A stretch of 64,000 bases of DNA from Brenneria nigrifluens DSM 30175 = ATCC 13028 (GTDB taxonomy: Bacteria > Pseudomonadota > Gammaproteobacteria > Enterobacterales > Enterobacteriaceae), in NCBI RefSeq assembly GCF_005484965.1, contig NZ_CP034036.1, positions 124,001 to 188,000 on the forward strand, in the 5' to 3' direction. Shown piece after piece: positions 10,838-19,866 of the stretch. The stretch's first letter is position 1. Each line of letters begins with the position of its first letter. The position numbers and the translations under genes were made by a program. The notes under the pieces were generated by a model. That model worked only from the letters and a program-made list of their open reading frames with translations, did no database searches and was not told where the DNA came from.

Positions 10838-11833
10838 ATGAAAGTTAAACACTTTTTACTGTCAGCCTGTGCCGCACTCGCTTTAGTAAGCCAGCCCGCG
10901 TTAAGCAAAGAAGTAAAAATAGGGATGGCGATTGATGACTTACGCCTTGAGCGTTGGCAAAAAGATCGGGATATCTTTGTCGCAAAGGCCAAGGAGCATG
11001 GCGCGAGCGTTTTTGTACAATCGGCAAACGGCAATGAAGAAACTCAGATTTCGCAAATAGAAAATATGATTAACCGCGGTGTGGATGTGCTGGTTATTAT
11101 TCCCTACAACGGTCAGGTGTTAAGTAACGTTATTGCCGAAGCAAAACGCGAAGGAATAAAGGTTCTGGCCTACGACCGTATGATAAACAATGCGGACGTG
11201 GATTTTTATATTTCGTTTGATAATGAAAAGGTTGGTGAGTTACAGGCGCAATATCTGGTGGATAAGGTTCCCGAAGGAAATTATTTTCTTATGGGCGGCT
11301 CGCCGGTGGATAATAATGCGAAACTGTTCCGTCAGGGACAAATGAAAGCATTAAAGCCGTTGATTGATAATGGTAAAATCAAAGTGGTCGGCGATCAGTG
11401 GGTTGATGCATGGTTGCCGGAAAACGCGCTGAAAATCATGGAGAATGCGCTGACGGCAAATAATAACAATATCAATGCGGTGGTGGCTTCAAACGATGCG
11501 ACGGCGGGCGGCGCCATTCAGGCGCTCGCCGCGCAGGGATTATCCGGCAAGGTGGTCATTTCCGGGCAGGATGCGGATCTGGCTGCGATAAAACGCATCG
11601 TTTCCGGTACGCAAACCATGACGGTTTATAAACCCATCAGCAAACTGGCCAGAGATGCCGCCGATATTGCGGTTGCCCTGGGGGCAGGTAAAAACCCCGA
11701 GTCCAATGCCGCGTTAAATAACGGCCTGAAAGATATTCCGGCTTTTTTATTAACCCCGATCCCCGTTGATAAAGACAATATTGATTCCACGGTGATTGCC
11801 GACGGCTTTCATAAAAAAGCGGATGTCTATTAA
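10838..11833 (+). CDS. xylF: D-xylose ABC transporter periplasmic binding protein
   Basis: Captures D-xylose in the periplasm and delivers it to XylGH. The 331-residue protein starts MKVKHFLLSACAALALVSQP with a Sec signal peptide cleaved around ALS-KEVKIG, then the ribose-binding-type two-lobed fold (ANGNEETQISQIENMINRGVD; ASNDATAGGAIQAL; SGQDADLAAIKRI). The frame is open 27 codons upstream, but ATG 10838 has a purine-rich ribosome site (AAAAAAGG) and the signal peptide. First gene of xylFGH. Confidence 0.96.
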   Translation: MKVKHFLLSACAALALVSQPALSKEVKIGMAIDDLRLERWQKDRDIFVAKAKEHGASVFVQSANGNEETQISQIENMINRGVDVLVIIPYNGQVLSNVIAEAKREGIKVLAYDRMINNADVDFYISFDNEKVGELQAQYLVDKVPEGNYFLMGGSPVDNNAKLFRQGQMKALKPLIDNGKIKVVGDQWVDAWLPENALKIMENALTANNNNINAVVASNDATAGGAIQALAAQGLSGKVVISGQDADLAAIKRIVSGTQTMTVYKPISKLARDAADIAVALGAGKNPESNAALNNGLKDIPAFLLTPIPVDKDNIDSTVIADGFHKKADVY

Positions 11834-11926
11834 CCCCCGTTTTCTTTGCGCCGAGCCGCGCTATGCCGTGGCTTGTGAGCGTTCGCTGTCTCTTACGGCG
11901 AGTAAGAGTGAATCACGGAGGTCATG

Positions 11927-13468
11927 ATGCCGCGCCTGTTGGAAATGAAAAACATCACTAAAGCGTTTGGCGCAGTGAAAGCGGTGGACAATGTCAGCCT
12001 GACGTTGGAGGCCGGACAGGTGCTGTCCCTGTGCGGCGAGAATGGTTCGGGTAAATCCACCCTGATGAAAGTGCTGTGCGCCATTTATCCCTACGGCAGT
12101 TACAGCGGAGAGATTATTTTTTCCGGCGAAGAACTGCGGGCCGGCCTTATCCGTGATACGGAGCAAAAGGGCATCGCCATTATTCATCAGGAGCTGGCGC
12201 TGGTTAAGGAAATGACTGTGCTGGAGAATATCTTCCTGGGCAATGAGTGGGCGCGCTTCGGGATAATGGACTACGACGGCATGTACTTACGCTGTCAGCG
12301 CATGCTGGAGCAGGTTAAGCTGACGATTGACCCCAATACCAAAGTGGGGGAGCTGGGGCTGGGGCAGCAGCAACTGATTGAAATCGCCAAGGCGCTGAAT
12401 AAGCAGGTGCGTCTGCTGGTGCTGGACGAACCGACGGCGTCGCTGACCGAGCGGGAAACGGCCATTTTGCTCGACATCATCCATGACCTGCGCGATCACG
12501 GCATCGCCTGCATTTATATCTCTCATAAGCTCAACGAAGTGAAAGCGATTTCCGACGTGATTTGCGTCATCCGCGACGGTAAGCACATCGGTACGCGTCC
12601 GGCAGCGGAACTTAGCGAAGATCAAATCATCGCGATGATGGTGGGGCGGGAGCTTACGGAGCTGTACCCCAGCGAAGCGCATACCATCGGCGAAGAGATC
12701 CTGCGCGTCGAGCACCTGACGGCCTGGCATCCGGTGAACCGGCATATCCGCCGGGTGGACGACGTCTCCTTTTCCCTGCATCAGGGCGAAATTCTGGGTA
12801 TTGCCGGATTGGTCGGTTCGGGGCGCACGGAGACCGTACAGTGTTTGTTCGGCGCCTATCACGGACGCTGGCAAGGTGAGCTGTTTCTTGATGGCAAAAG
12901 CGTGAAGATTAACAACTGCCAGCAGGCGATGGCGCTGGGTATCGCCATGGTGCCGGAGGATCGCAAAAAGGACGGCATCGTGCCGGTGATGAGCGTGGCG
13001 CACAACATTACGCTGGCCGCGCTCGATCGGTTTTCCGGCCTGTTTTCAACGCTGGACGACGCGCGCGAACAGGATGTTATCCGCCAATCGCTGGCGAATT
13101 TGCAAGTCAAAACCCCGAGCCAGGAACTGGCGATTGCCCGGCTGAGCGGCGGCAATCAGCAAAAAGCGGTGCTGGCGAAATGTCTGCTGCTGAATCCGCG
13201 GATACTGATTCTGGATGAGCCGACGCGCGGTATCGACATCGGGGCGAAATACGAAATCTACAAACTTATCAATGCGTTGGTAAAACAACAAATTGCCGTC
13301 ATTGTAATTTCTTCCGAACTGCCTGAAGTCCTGGGGTTAAGCGATCGGGTGCTGGTGATGCATCAGGGACGCATCAAAGCCGATTTGATTAATCGTGATT
13401 TAACGCAGGAACAGGTTATGGAAGCTGCATTGAGGAGTGAACATCGTGTTGAAAACATCGCCGTCTGA
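11927..13468 (+). CDS. xylG: D-xylose ABC transporter ATP-binding protein
   Basis: Double ATPase subunit of the xylose importer, 513 residues from this start. The first domain has Walker A GENGSGKST and Walker B LLVLDEPTAS; the second has the degenerate P-loop GLVGSGRTE, signature RLSGGNQQKA and Walker B ILILDEPTRG, usual for sugar importers. ATG also occurs at 11924, but GGAGG at 11917-11921 is only 2 nt from it and 5 nt from 11927, so I prefer 11927. It overlaps xylH. Confidence 0.95.
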   Translation: MPRLLEMKNITKAFGAVKAVDNVSLTLEAGQVLSLCGENGSGKSTLMKVLCAIYPYGSYSGEIIFSGEELRAGLIRDTEQKGIAIIHQELALVKEMTVLENIFLGNEWARFGIMDYDGMYLRCQRMLEQVKLTIDPNTKVGELGLGQQQLIEIAKALNKQVRLLVLDEPTASLTERETAILLDIIHDLRDHGIACIYISHKLNEVKAISDVICVIRDGKHIGTRPAAELSEDQIIAMMVGRELTELYPSEAHTIGEEILRVEHLTAWHPVNRHIRRVDDVSFSLHQGEILGIAGLVGSGRTETVQCLFGAYHGRWQGELFLDGKSVKINNCQQAMALGIAMVPEDRKKDGIVPVMSVAHNITLAALDRFSGLFSTLDDAREQDVIRQSLANLQVKTPSQELAIARLSGGNQQKAVLAKCLLLNPRILILDEPTRGIDIGAKYEIYKLINALVKQQIAVIVISSELPEVLGLSDRVLVMHQGRIKADLINRDLTQEQVMEAALRSEHRVENIAV

Positions 13469-14630
13469 TCGACAAAATGCCGTTGCCGTCCCGGCGCCCT
13501 TACTGCAACGGCTTAAAAACATTAATCTTCAGGTCTACGTGATGATTGCCGCCATTATCGCGATCATGCTCTTTTTCACCTATATGACGGACGGCGCTTA
13601 TCTCAGCGCGCGCAATATTTCCAACCTGCTGCGTCAGACGGCCATTACCGGCATTCTGGCGGTCGGCATGGTGTTTGTGATTATTTCGGCGGAAATCGAT
13701 CTGTCGGTCGGGTCGATGATGGGGCTGCTCGGCGGCGCGGCGGCGATCTTCGATGTGTGGTTGGGCTGGCCGCTGCCGTTGACCATTGTGGTGACGCTGC
13801 TGCTGGGGCTGCTGCTGGGGGCGTGGAATGGCTGGTGGGTGGCGTATCAGAAAGTACCTTCCTTTATTGTTACGCTGGCTGGCATGCTGGCGTTTCGCGG
13901 CATTCTTATCGGTATTACCAACGGCACCACGGTTTCTCCCACCACACACGCCATGTCCCAGATTGGTCAAAGCTACCTGCCTTCCGGCGTGGGTTTTATC
14001 TGCGGGGCGCTGGGGCTGATGGCGTTTATCCTGTGGCAATGGCGGCGACGCGGCAACCGGGCCCGGCTGGGGCTGCCCGTCAGCCCGCCGGCCGGCGATA
14101 TCGGCCGTCAGGCGTTTACCGCGGTGATCGTTCTTGGCGCGATCTATCTGCTGAATGACTATCGCGGCGTACCGACGCCGGTGCTGGTTCTTACGCTGTT
14201 GATGCTGGGCGGTATTTTCCTGGCGACGCGCACGGCGTTTGGCCGCCGTATCTATGCCGTTGGCGGCAATATTGAGGCGGCCCGCCTGTCGGGGGTCAAT
14301 GTGGAACGCACCAAGCTTATCGTTTTTGCGATGAACGGGCTGATGGTGGCGGTGGCGGGGTTGATCCTCAGTTCGCGTTTGGGCGCGGGCTCGCCGTCAG
14401 CGGGGAACATTGCCGAGCTGGATGCGATAGCGGCCTGCGTGATTGGCGGCACCAGCCTGGCCGGGGGCATCGGCAGCGTAGCCGGCGCGGTGATGGGGGC
14501 ATTTATTATGGCCTCGCTGGATAACGGAATGAGTATGTTGGATGTGCCGACATTCTGGCAGTATGTCGTCAAAGGCGGCATTTTACTGCTGGCGGTATGG
14601 ATGGACACCGCAACCAAGCGAAGAGTATGA
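13446..14630 (+). CDS. xylH: D-xylose ABC transporter permease
   Basis: Membrane channel subunit of the xylose importer, BPD_transp_2 family, with about ten hydrophobic segments and the conserved AEIDLSVGSMMGL and YAVGGNIEAARLSG stretches. The start is a GTG. GTG 13446 lies 8 nt after GAGGAG (13432-13437) and gives 394 residues, close to the E. coli length; GTG 13437 overlaps the ribosome site and is less likely. It begins inside the end of xylG (23-bp overlap), which suggests translational coupling. Confidence 0.93.
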   Translation: MLKTSPSDRQNAVAVPAPLLQRLKNINLQVYVMIAAIIAIMLFFTYMTDGAYLSARNISNLLRQTAITGILAVGMVFVIISAEIDLSVGSMMGLLGGAAAIFDVWLGWPLPLTIVVTLLLGLLLGAWNGWWVAYQKVPSFIVTLAGMLAFRGILIGITNGTTVSPTTHAMSQIGQSYLPSGVGFICGALGLMAFILWQWRRRGNRARLGLPVSPPAGDIGRQAFTAVIVLGAIYLLNDYRGVPTPVLVLTLLMLGGIFLATRTAFGRRIYAVGGNIEAARLSGVNVERTKLIVFAMNGLMVAVAGLILSSRLGAGSPSAGNIAELDAIAACVIGGTSLAGGIGSVAGAVMGAFIMASLDNGMSMLDVPTFWQYVVKGGILLLAVWMDTATKRRV

Positions 14631-14747
14631 CAAGGTACTGAGCAAGGGTCGGAAACCGGTGATGGTTCGCAATAATAGGGAAATTATTTTGGCCTCCTGA
14701 ATGGTTATGCTATTCAAAGGTATCGCCACGAACGGACGCTCATCGCC

Positions 14748-15938
14748 ATGTTTGAAAAACGCTATCGCATTACTTTGCTGTTCAATGCCAACAAAGTGTA
14801 TGACCGGCAGGTTGTCGAGGGCGTCGGTGAGTACCTGCAGGCCTCGCAGTGCGACTGGGATATTTTCATTGAAGAGGATTTTCGCTGCCGTATCGATAAC
14901 ATCAGAGACTGGCTGGGGGATGGCGTTATCGCCGATTTTGACGATCGGGCAATCGTGCGGCTATTGCAGGACGTCGATGTCCCGCTGGTCGGCGTGGGCG
15001 GGTCTTATCATAATCCGGCTGATTATCCCCCCGTGCATTATATCGCCACCGATAACCATGCGCTGGTGGAAAGCGCGTTTATGCACCTTAAAAACAAGGG
15101 GCTGCATAGCTTTGCGTTTTATGGTCTGCCGGCGTCGGGGGGAAAAGGCTGGGCGCAGGAACGGGAACATGCATTTCGTCAGTTGGTCGCCGCGGGACAA
15201 TATCAGGGCGCGGTGTATCAGGGAATGGAAACGTCGCCGGATAACTGGCAGGACGCGCAAAATCGCCTGGCTGATTGGGTACGGGCATTGCCGCCGCAGA
15301 CCGGCATTATTGCCGTAACCGACTCCCGGGCGCGCCATCTGCTGCAGGTGTGCGAACATTTGAACATCCCTGTGCCGGAAAAGCTGTGCGTTATCGGCAT
15401 CGATAATGAAGAGTTGATCCGCTATCTTTCACGGGTGGCGCTGTCGTCCGTGGCGCAGGGAACCCGGCAGATGGGATATCGCGCCGCGAAACTGCTGCAC
15501 CAGCTATTGCTGAACCGTGGCGATTTACCCCTGCAGCGTATTCTGGTGCCGCCTATCCGGGTGGTGGAACGTCGCTCGACCGACTACCGCTCGGTACAGG
15601 ATCCGGCGGTCATCCAGGCGATGCACTTTATCCGTTATCATGCCTGCAAGGGCATTAAAGTCGAACAGGTGCTGGATGCTGTGGGGATGTCGCGCTCAAA
15701 TCTGGAAAAGCGCTTCAAAGATGAAATGGGACAGACCATCCACGGGGTTATTCACGCGGAGAAACTCGACCGTTCCCGCAATCTGCTGATTTCCACCTCG
15801 CTTTCGATCGGCGAAATTTCACTGATGTGCGGTTATCCCTCGCTGCCCTATTTTTATGCCGTATTTAAAAAGGGTTATGACATTACGCCCAAAGAGTATC
15901 GCGAGCGCTACGGTGAAGCGGGTTATCTGAGGGGATGA
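14748..15938 (+). CDS. xylR: Xylose operon activator XylR
   Basis: AraC-family activator of xylAB and xylFGH. The 396-residue protein has a LacI/periplasmic-binding-like sensor domain (residues 1-280: LLFNANKVYDRQVVEGVGEYLQ; CVIGIDNEEL) that binds xylose, and a C-terminal AraC DNA-binding domain with two helix-turn-helices (VEQVLDAVGMSRSNLEKRFK; SIGEISLMCGYPSLPYFYAV). It matches E. coli XylR along its length. It follows xylH after 117 bp, so it may have a weak promoter of its own. Confidence 0.95.
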   Translation: MFEKRYRITLLFNANKVYDRQVVEGVGEYLQASQCDWDIFIEEDFRCRIDNIRDWLGDGVIADFDDRAIVRLLQDVDVPLVGVGGSYHNPADYPPVHYIATDNHALVESAFMHLKNKGLHSFAFYGLPASGGKGWAQEREHAFRQLVAAGQYQGAVYQGMETSPDNWQDAQNRLADWVRALPPQTGIIAVTDSRARHLLQVCEHLNIPVPEKLCVIGIDNEELIRYLSRVALSSVAQGTRQMGYRAAKLLHQLLLNRGDLPLQRILVPPIRVVERRSTDYRSVQDPAVIQAMHFIRYHACKGIKVEQVLDAVGMSRSNLEKRFKDEMGQTIHGVIHAEKLDRSRNLLISTSLSIGEISLMCGYPSLPYFYAVFKKGYDITPKEYRERYGEAGYLRG

Positions 15939-15946
15939 GCTGGCAA

Positions 15947-15967
15947 GCGCGGCGGACGCCGCCGCGC
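15947..15967. terminator. GC-rich hairpin between convergent xylR and DJ-1 genes
   Basis: GCGCGGCGG pairs perfectly with CCGCCGCGC over a 3-nt loop. There is no T run, so terminator function is only possible; the place between convergent genes supports it. Confidence 0.5.
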
Positions 15968-15979
15968 TGAAGACGACGC

Positions 15980-16555
15980 TTACGCCGGTACGCGCCAGTA
16001 ATCGTAATCAATATGTTCAACCTGAGAATTCGCGTCTTCCTTATCACCCGTCAGGCGGCAGGCGATGGTAAAGGCGAAATCAAACGTCACGCCCAGTCCC
16101 TTACCGCTGATCAGATTGCCGTCTTCGACGACTTTCTCGTTGACGTAGACGCCGTCGGTAACGTTGCGCCACAGCTCACCGGAGCAGACATAACGGCGGC
16201 CTTTCAGCAGGTTATTGCCGCCCAGCACGCGCGCGGCGGCGGAACAAAGCGGACAAATCAGCCTGTTGGCTTCATCATGGCGGCGAATAAATTCAACAAC
16301 CAGAGGATTCGCCGCCAGATTGACCGTTCCCTGCGGCCCGCCGGGAACGATCACGGCATCAAACAGCTCATCCATGTTTTTTTCCAGTAAGGCATCGGCA
16401 AATATACGAATATTGTGATAACTGCTTAGCTCCAGCCTGTCGTGACACGATAGCATGGTGACATCTATTTTCATGCGGTGCAGTACGTCAATCACCATAA
16501 TCGCTTCCGCTTCTTCAAATCCGGGGGCCAGCAGAATGGCGACTTTTTTAGACAT
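15980..16555 (-). CDS. DJ-1/PfpI family protein
   Basis: A 191-residue class I glutamine amidotransferase-like protein. Conserved Glu15 (LAPGFEEAEAI), VIVPGG and the nucleophile-elbow Cys104 (CPLCSAAARVL) match the DJ-1/YajL branch, whose members act as glyoxalases, chaperones or deglycases; which applies here cannot be read from sequence. The usual Cys-Ala is Cys-Ser, and a second Cys lies at 101. It converges with xylR and stands alone. Confidence 0.82.
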   Translation of the reverse strand: MSKKVAILLAPGFEEAEAIMVIDVLHRMKIDVTMLSCHDRLELSSYHNIRIFADALLEKNMDELFDAVIVPGGPQGTVNLAANPLVVEFIRRHDEANRLICPLCSAAARVLGGNNLLKGRRYVCSGELWRNVTDGVYVNEKVVEDGNLISGKGLGVTFDFAFTIACRLTGDKEDANSQVEHIDYDYWRVPA

Positions 16556-16793
16556 AGCATCTCCAGCAACATGCAGAGGGGAATAAAGAATAGCAAAGAA
16601 TACATGATAAAATGAAACAATGTTTTATTATTGTTACTGGCGTCGCGTAACCCGTTTTTAGCGCTTAGCGTGTGGGGGAAATCGCGTTATACTTGTACGC
16701 TTGGGCGCAAGCCGAGGACGAATTTTTTTGCATAAAATACCACTCTACTCTTCCCGTCCCAGCAAAAAGATGTTTAAATTATCACTCACTTAT

Positions 16794-16811
16794 TTTGCAT
16801 AAATATGCATT
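16794..16811. promoter_or_regulatory. ARG box-like operator upstream of argG
   Basis: TTTGCATAAATATGCATT is an 18-bp AT-rich palindrome resembling the ArgR half-site pair, 146 bp upstream of argG. A weaker partial copy (TTTGCATAAAATACC) occurs near 16728. ArgR repression of argG is established in E. coli. Otherwise I see no gene in the 400 bp between 16556 and 16956. Confidence 0.5.
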
Positions 16812-16956
16812 TATTGAGAGTGTCGGTTTTAATGATAAACCCCGTCCGGGCCATCCCCTATCCGGCAAAGGCATCACCTCTCATCAATGTATGGCGTAAC
16901 ATAATGGCGTAGCTGCTAAGCTGCTGCCCATCGATCTTCGAGCAGGGATTTTATTT

Positions 16957-18303
16957 ATGACAACGATTCTCAAACACCTTCCGGTCGGCCAGCGTATTGG
17001 TATTGCCTTTTCCGGTGGTCTGGATACCAGCGCCGCGCTGCTTTGGATGCGTCAAAAAGGCGCGGTTCCTTATGCGTACACCGCGAATCTGGGTCAGCCG
17101 GATGAGGATGATTACGATGAGATCCCCCGCCGCGCGCTGGAATACGGCGCTGAAAATGCCCGCCTGATCGATTGCCGTAAGCAACTGGTGGCGGAAGGTA
17201 TTGCGGCGATCCAGTGCGGTGCTTTCCATAACACCACCGCCGGCGTCACCTATTTTAATACCACCCCGCTGGGGCGGGCGGTAACCGGCACCATGCTGGT
17301 GGCGGCGATGAAGGAAGACGGCGTCAATATCTGGGGTGACGGCAGTACCTATAAAGGTAACGATATTGAGCGTTTTTATCGTTACGGTTTGCTGACCAAT
17401 GCCGAACTTAAAATCTATAAACCGTGGCTGGATACCGATTTTATCGATGAGTTGGGCGGCCGGCAGGAGATGTCCGAGTTTATGGCCCAGGCGGGTTTCG
17501 GCTACAAGATGTCCGCAGAGAAAGCCTATTCCACCGACTCCAACATTCTGGGTGCGACCCATGAAGCCAAAGATCTGGAGTTCCTGAATTCCAGCGTCAA
17601 AATCGTTAACCCGATCATGGGCGTCAAGTTCTGGGATGAAAACGTAAAAGTCGCGGCGGAAGAAGTCACTATCCGTTTTGATCGCGGCCACCCGGTAGCG
17701 CTGAACGGCCAAACCTTCTCGGACGACGTGGAACTGATGCTGGAAGCCAACCGTATCGGCGGACGCCACGGTCTGGGCATGAGCGACCAGATTGAAAACC
17801 GCATCATCGAAGCGAAGAGCCGTGGTATTTATGAAGCGCCGGGAATGGCGTTGCTGCATATTGCTTATGAACGTTTGCTGACCGGCATCCATAACGAAGA
17901 TACCATCGAACAGTATCATGCCAATGGCCGTCAACTGGGCCGCTTCCTGTATCAGGGACGCTGGTTCGATTCCCAGGCGCTGATGCTGCGTGATTCTTCC
18001 CAGCGTTGGATCGCCAGCGCCATCACCGGTGAAGTGACGCTGGAACTGCGTCGCGGCAATGACTACTCCATCATGAATACCGTTTCCGACAACCTGACCT
18101 ACAAGCCGGAGCGCCTGACGATGGAAAAGGGCGATTCCGTATTCTCGCCGGACGACCGTATTGGTCAACTGACGATGCGTAACCTGGATATCACCGACAC
18201 CCGTGAGAAACTGTTCAACTACGTTGAAACCGGGCTGCTGTCCTCGTCCGCCAACGCCGGGCTGCCGCAGGTAGAGCAGTTGCAGGATAAAAGCAAAAAG
18301 TAA
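16957..18303 (+). CDS. argG: Argininosuccinate synthase
   Basis: Condenses citrulline and aspartate using ATP, the seventh step of arginine synthesis. The 448-residue product starts MTTILKHLPVGQRIGIAFSG with the PP-loop ATP site FSGGLDTSAALLWM and continues nearly collinear with E. coli ArgG (GRAVTGTMLVAAMKEDGVNI; AYSTDSNILGATHEAKDLE). The start fits the family N-terminus. A strong terminator follows and an ARG-box-like site precedes it. Confidence 0.98.
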   Translation: MTTILKHLPVGQRIGIAFSGGLDTSAALLWMRQKGAVPYAYTANLGQPDEDDYDEIPRRALEYGAENARLIDCRKQLVAEGIAAIQCGAFHNTTAGVTYFNTTPLGRAVTGTMLVAAMKEDGVNIWGDGSTYKGNDIERFYRYGLLTNAELKIYKPWLDTDFIDELGGRQEMSEFMAQAGFGYKMSAEKAYSTDSNILGATHEAKDLEFLNSSVKIVNPIMGVKFWDENVKVAAEEVTIRFDRGHPVALNGQTFSDDVELMLEANRIGGRHGLGMSDQIENRIIEAKSRGIYEAPGMALLHIAYERLLTGIHNEDTIEQYHANGRQLGRFLYQGRWFDSQALMLRDSSQRWIASAITGEVTLELRRGNDYSIMNTVSDNLTYKPERLTMEKGDSVFSPDDRIGQLTMRNLDITDTREKLFNYVETGLLSSSANAGLPQVEQLQDKSKK

Positions 18304-18336
18304 TCCACAGCGGCTCGACGGTTAGCTGATGTGACG

Positions 18337-18369
18337 GCCCGGCGGCGTTTTTCGTCGCCGGGCTTTTTA
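18337..18369 (+). terminator. Rho-independent terminator of argG
   Basis: GCCCGGCGGCG pairs with CGTCGCCGGGC around TTTTT and is followed by TTTTT. The three-hairpin repeat array begins directly after it. Confidence 0.85.
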
Positions 18370-18592
18370 TGGCGGGCAATCCCTGCCCGCCACCCTTCGG
18401 GCCGTCGCAGGCGACGTTGAAAATCGCTCCCGGCGATTTTTTATGGCGGGCAATCCCTGCCCGCCACCCTTCGGGCCGTCGCAGGCGACGTTGAAAATCG
18501 CTCCCGGCGATTTTTTATGGCGGGCAATCCCTGCCCGCCACCCTTCGGGCCGTCGCAAGGCGACGTTAAAAATTTCTCCCGGAAATTTTTTC
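18369..18592. repeat. Three tandem 74-bp three-hairpin repeats upstream of rpn
   Basis: Units start at 18369, 18443 and 18517, exactly 74 bp apart. Each has three hairpins in order: GGCGGGCA/TGCCCGCC with loop ATCCC; CGTCGC/GCGACG; and a third stem with loop CTCCCGG. The third stem is AAAATCG/CGATTTT in units 1 and 2 but AAAAATTT/AAATTTTT in unit 3, a change on both arms that keeps pairing. There are no unique spacers, so this is not CRISPR. Confidence 0.9.
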
Positions 18593-18689
18593 TTGCGAGC
18601 GGCTTTGCAGGGCGGGACGTATTATCTTTACCCGCGAGCGGCTGGCGTTATCGTGGCGTTCTTAGGGAACGCCATTCGCCAGGGACGAC

Positions 18690-19634
18690 ATGCAATCACA
18701 TGATAAGGTATTCAAACTTTTTCTCAGCGATATTGATGTGGCGCGGGATTTTCTGTCCATCCATCTGCCGCCGGATATTGGTGAACGCTGCGATTTCAAC
18801 ACGCTGCAACTGGAGTCGGCCTCGTTCGTGGATGAAGCGCTACGCGCCCGGCTATCCGATATGCTCTATTCGCTGCAAACCACCGCCGGAACCGGCTATA
18901 TCTATTGTTTGATTGAGCATCAGAGCAAACCGGAAAACATGATGGCATTCCGCATGATTCGTTACTGTCTGGCGGCGATGCAGCAACATCTTGAACAGGG
19001 CCATAAGCAGTTGCCGCTGGTGGTGCCGTTGCTGTTCTATCAGGGAGAACGCAGCCCGTATCCGTACAGCCTGCGTTGGCTGGATGCATTTGATGATCCG
19101 GTGCTGGCGACCCGGATATACATTAAGGCTTTTCCGCTGATTGACCTCACCGTGACTTCAGATGAAGAGATTAAAACCCATCGGCGGGCGGCGTTGCTGG
19201 AGCTGGTGCAAAAGCATATCCGTACGCGGGATATGCTGGAACTGGCGCGAGATATCGGGTTATTATTTGAACGCTGGCAGGTGCCGCTGAGGCAGAAACG
19301 GGCGTTGCTGTATTACATCGCGCAAACCGGCAATACATCCAGACCAGCCGATTTTATCGAAATGGTGGCGGAGCCGTTGTCAACGGATCGGGAGGAGATA
19401 ATGACGATTGCACAGCAGCTGAAACAAATTGGATTTGAAGAGGGTATGCAGGCCGGAGTAATACAGGGAAGAGAGCAAGGCATAGAACAAGGCATAGAGC
19501 AAGGCATGAAAGCCAGTGCGCGGCAGATTGCGCACCAGTTACTGCTGACCGGCATGGCGCGCGAGCAGGTTCAGCAAATTACCCGGCTTTCCGACGAGGA
19601 GATGGCGCAGTTGGCGCTCTCCGCTAACATTTAA
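18690..19634 (+). CDS. Rpn family recombination-promoting nuclease
   Basis: A 314-residue protein of the RpnA/YhgA family, annotated in the past as putative transposase. The N-terminal PD-(D/E)XK nuclease domain shows Asp57 (RLSDMLYS) and Glu76-His-Gln78 (YCLIEHQSKP), then VVPLLFYQGERSPYPYS. The C-terminal region has EQGIEQGIEQG repeats of the kind seen in this family. E. coli Rpn proteins are DNA endonucleases that raise RecA-independent recombination, and some rpn genes have been linked to phage defence. Three-hairpin repeats lie on both sides of the gene. Confidence 0.9.
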   Translation: MQSHDKVFKLFLSDIDVARDFLSIHLPPDIGERCDFNTLQLESASFVDEALRARLSDMLYSLQTTAGTGYIYCLIEHQSKPENMMAFRMIRYCLAAMQQHLEQGHKQLPLVVPLLFYQGERSPYPYSLRWLDAFDDPVLATRIYIKAFPLIDLTVTSDEEIKTHRRAALLELVQKHIRTRDMLELARDIGLLFERWQVPLRQKRALLYYIAQTGNTSRPADFIEMVAEPLSTDREEIMTIAQQLKQIGFEEGMQAGVIQGREQGIEQGIEQGMKASARQIAHQLLLTGMAREQVQQITRLSDEEMAQLALSANI

Positions 19635-19669
19635 GATGATTTATCATTATTTTCTGGGATTCCCCAGGC

Positions 19670-19791
19670 TCCCGGCGATTTTTATGGCGGGCTATCCCTG
19701 CCCGCCACCCTCCGGGCCGTCGCAGGCGACGTTTAAAATTTCTCCCGGAAATTTTTTATGGCGGGCTTATCCCTGCCCGCCGCTAATCGAA
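19670..19791. repeat. Three-hairpin repeats downstream of rpn
   Basis: A partial unit (third hairpin, 19670-19684), one full 74-bp-type unit (from about 19684) and a final first hairpin only (GGCGGGCT...CCCGCC, ending 19791). Its third stem is AAATTT-like, as in unit 3 of the upstream array. Same orientation as the array at 18369-18592. Confidence 0.85.
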
Positions 19792-19866
19792 TCGGAAAGT
19801 CATTGCCATTCGTCGTCGCGGCTGATGCTGTAATCGACCAGCGTTATCTGGCAGCCTTTAGTTTCC

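Noticed and set aside
16951..18168. 405-codon open frame antisense to argG
   Set aside because: It is the complement of a strongly conserved gene; the translation has no recognisable family and reflects GC-rich codon bias.
18369..18592. Tandem 74-bp repeats looked at first like a CRISPR array
   Set aside because: Units are contiguous without unique spacers, contain three hairpins each, and no cas gene is present.
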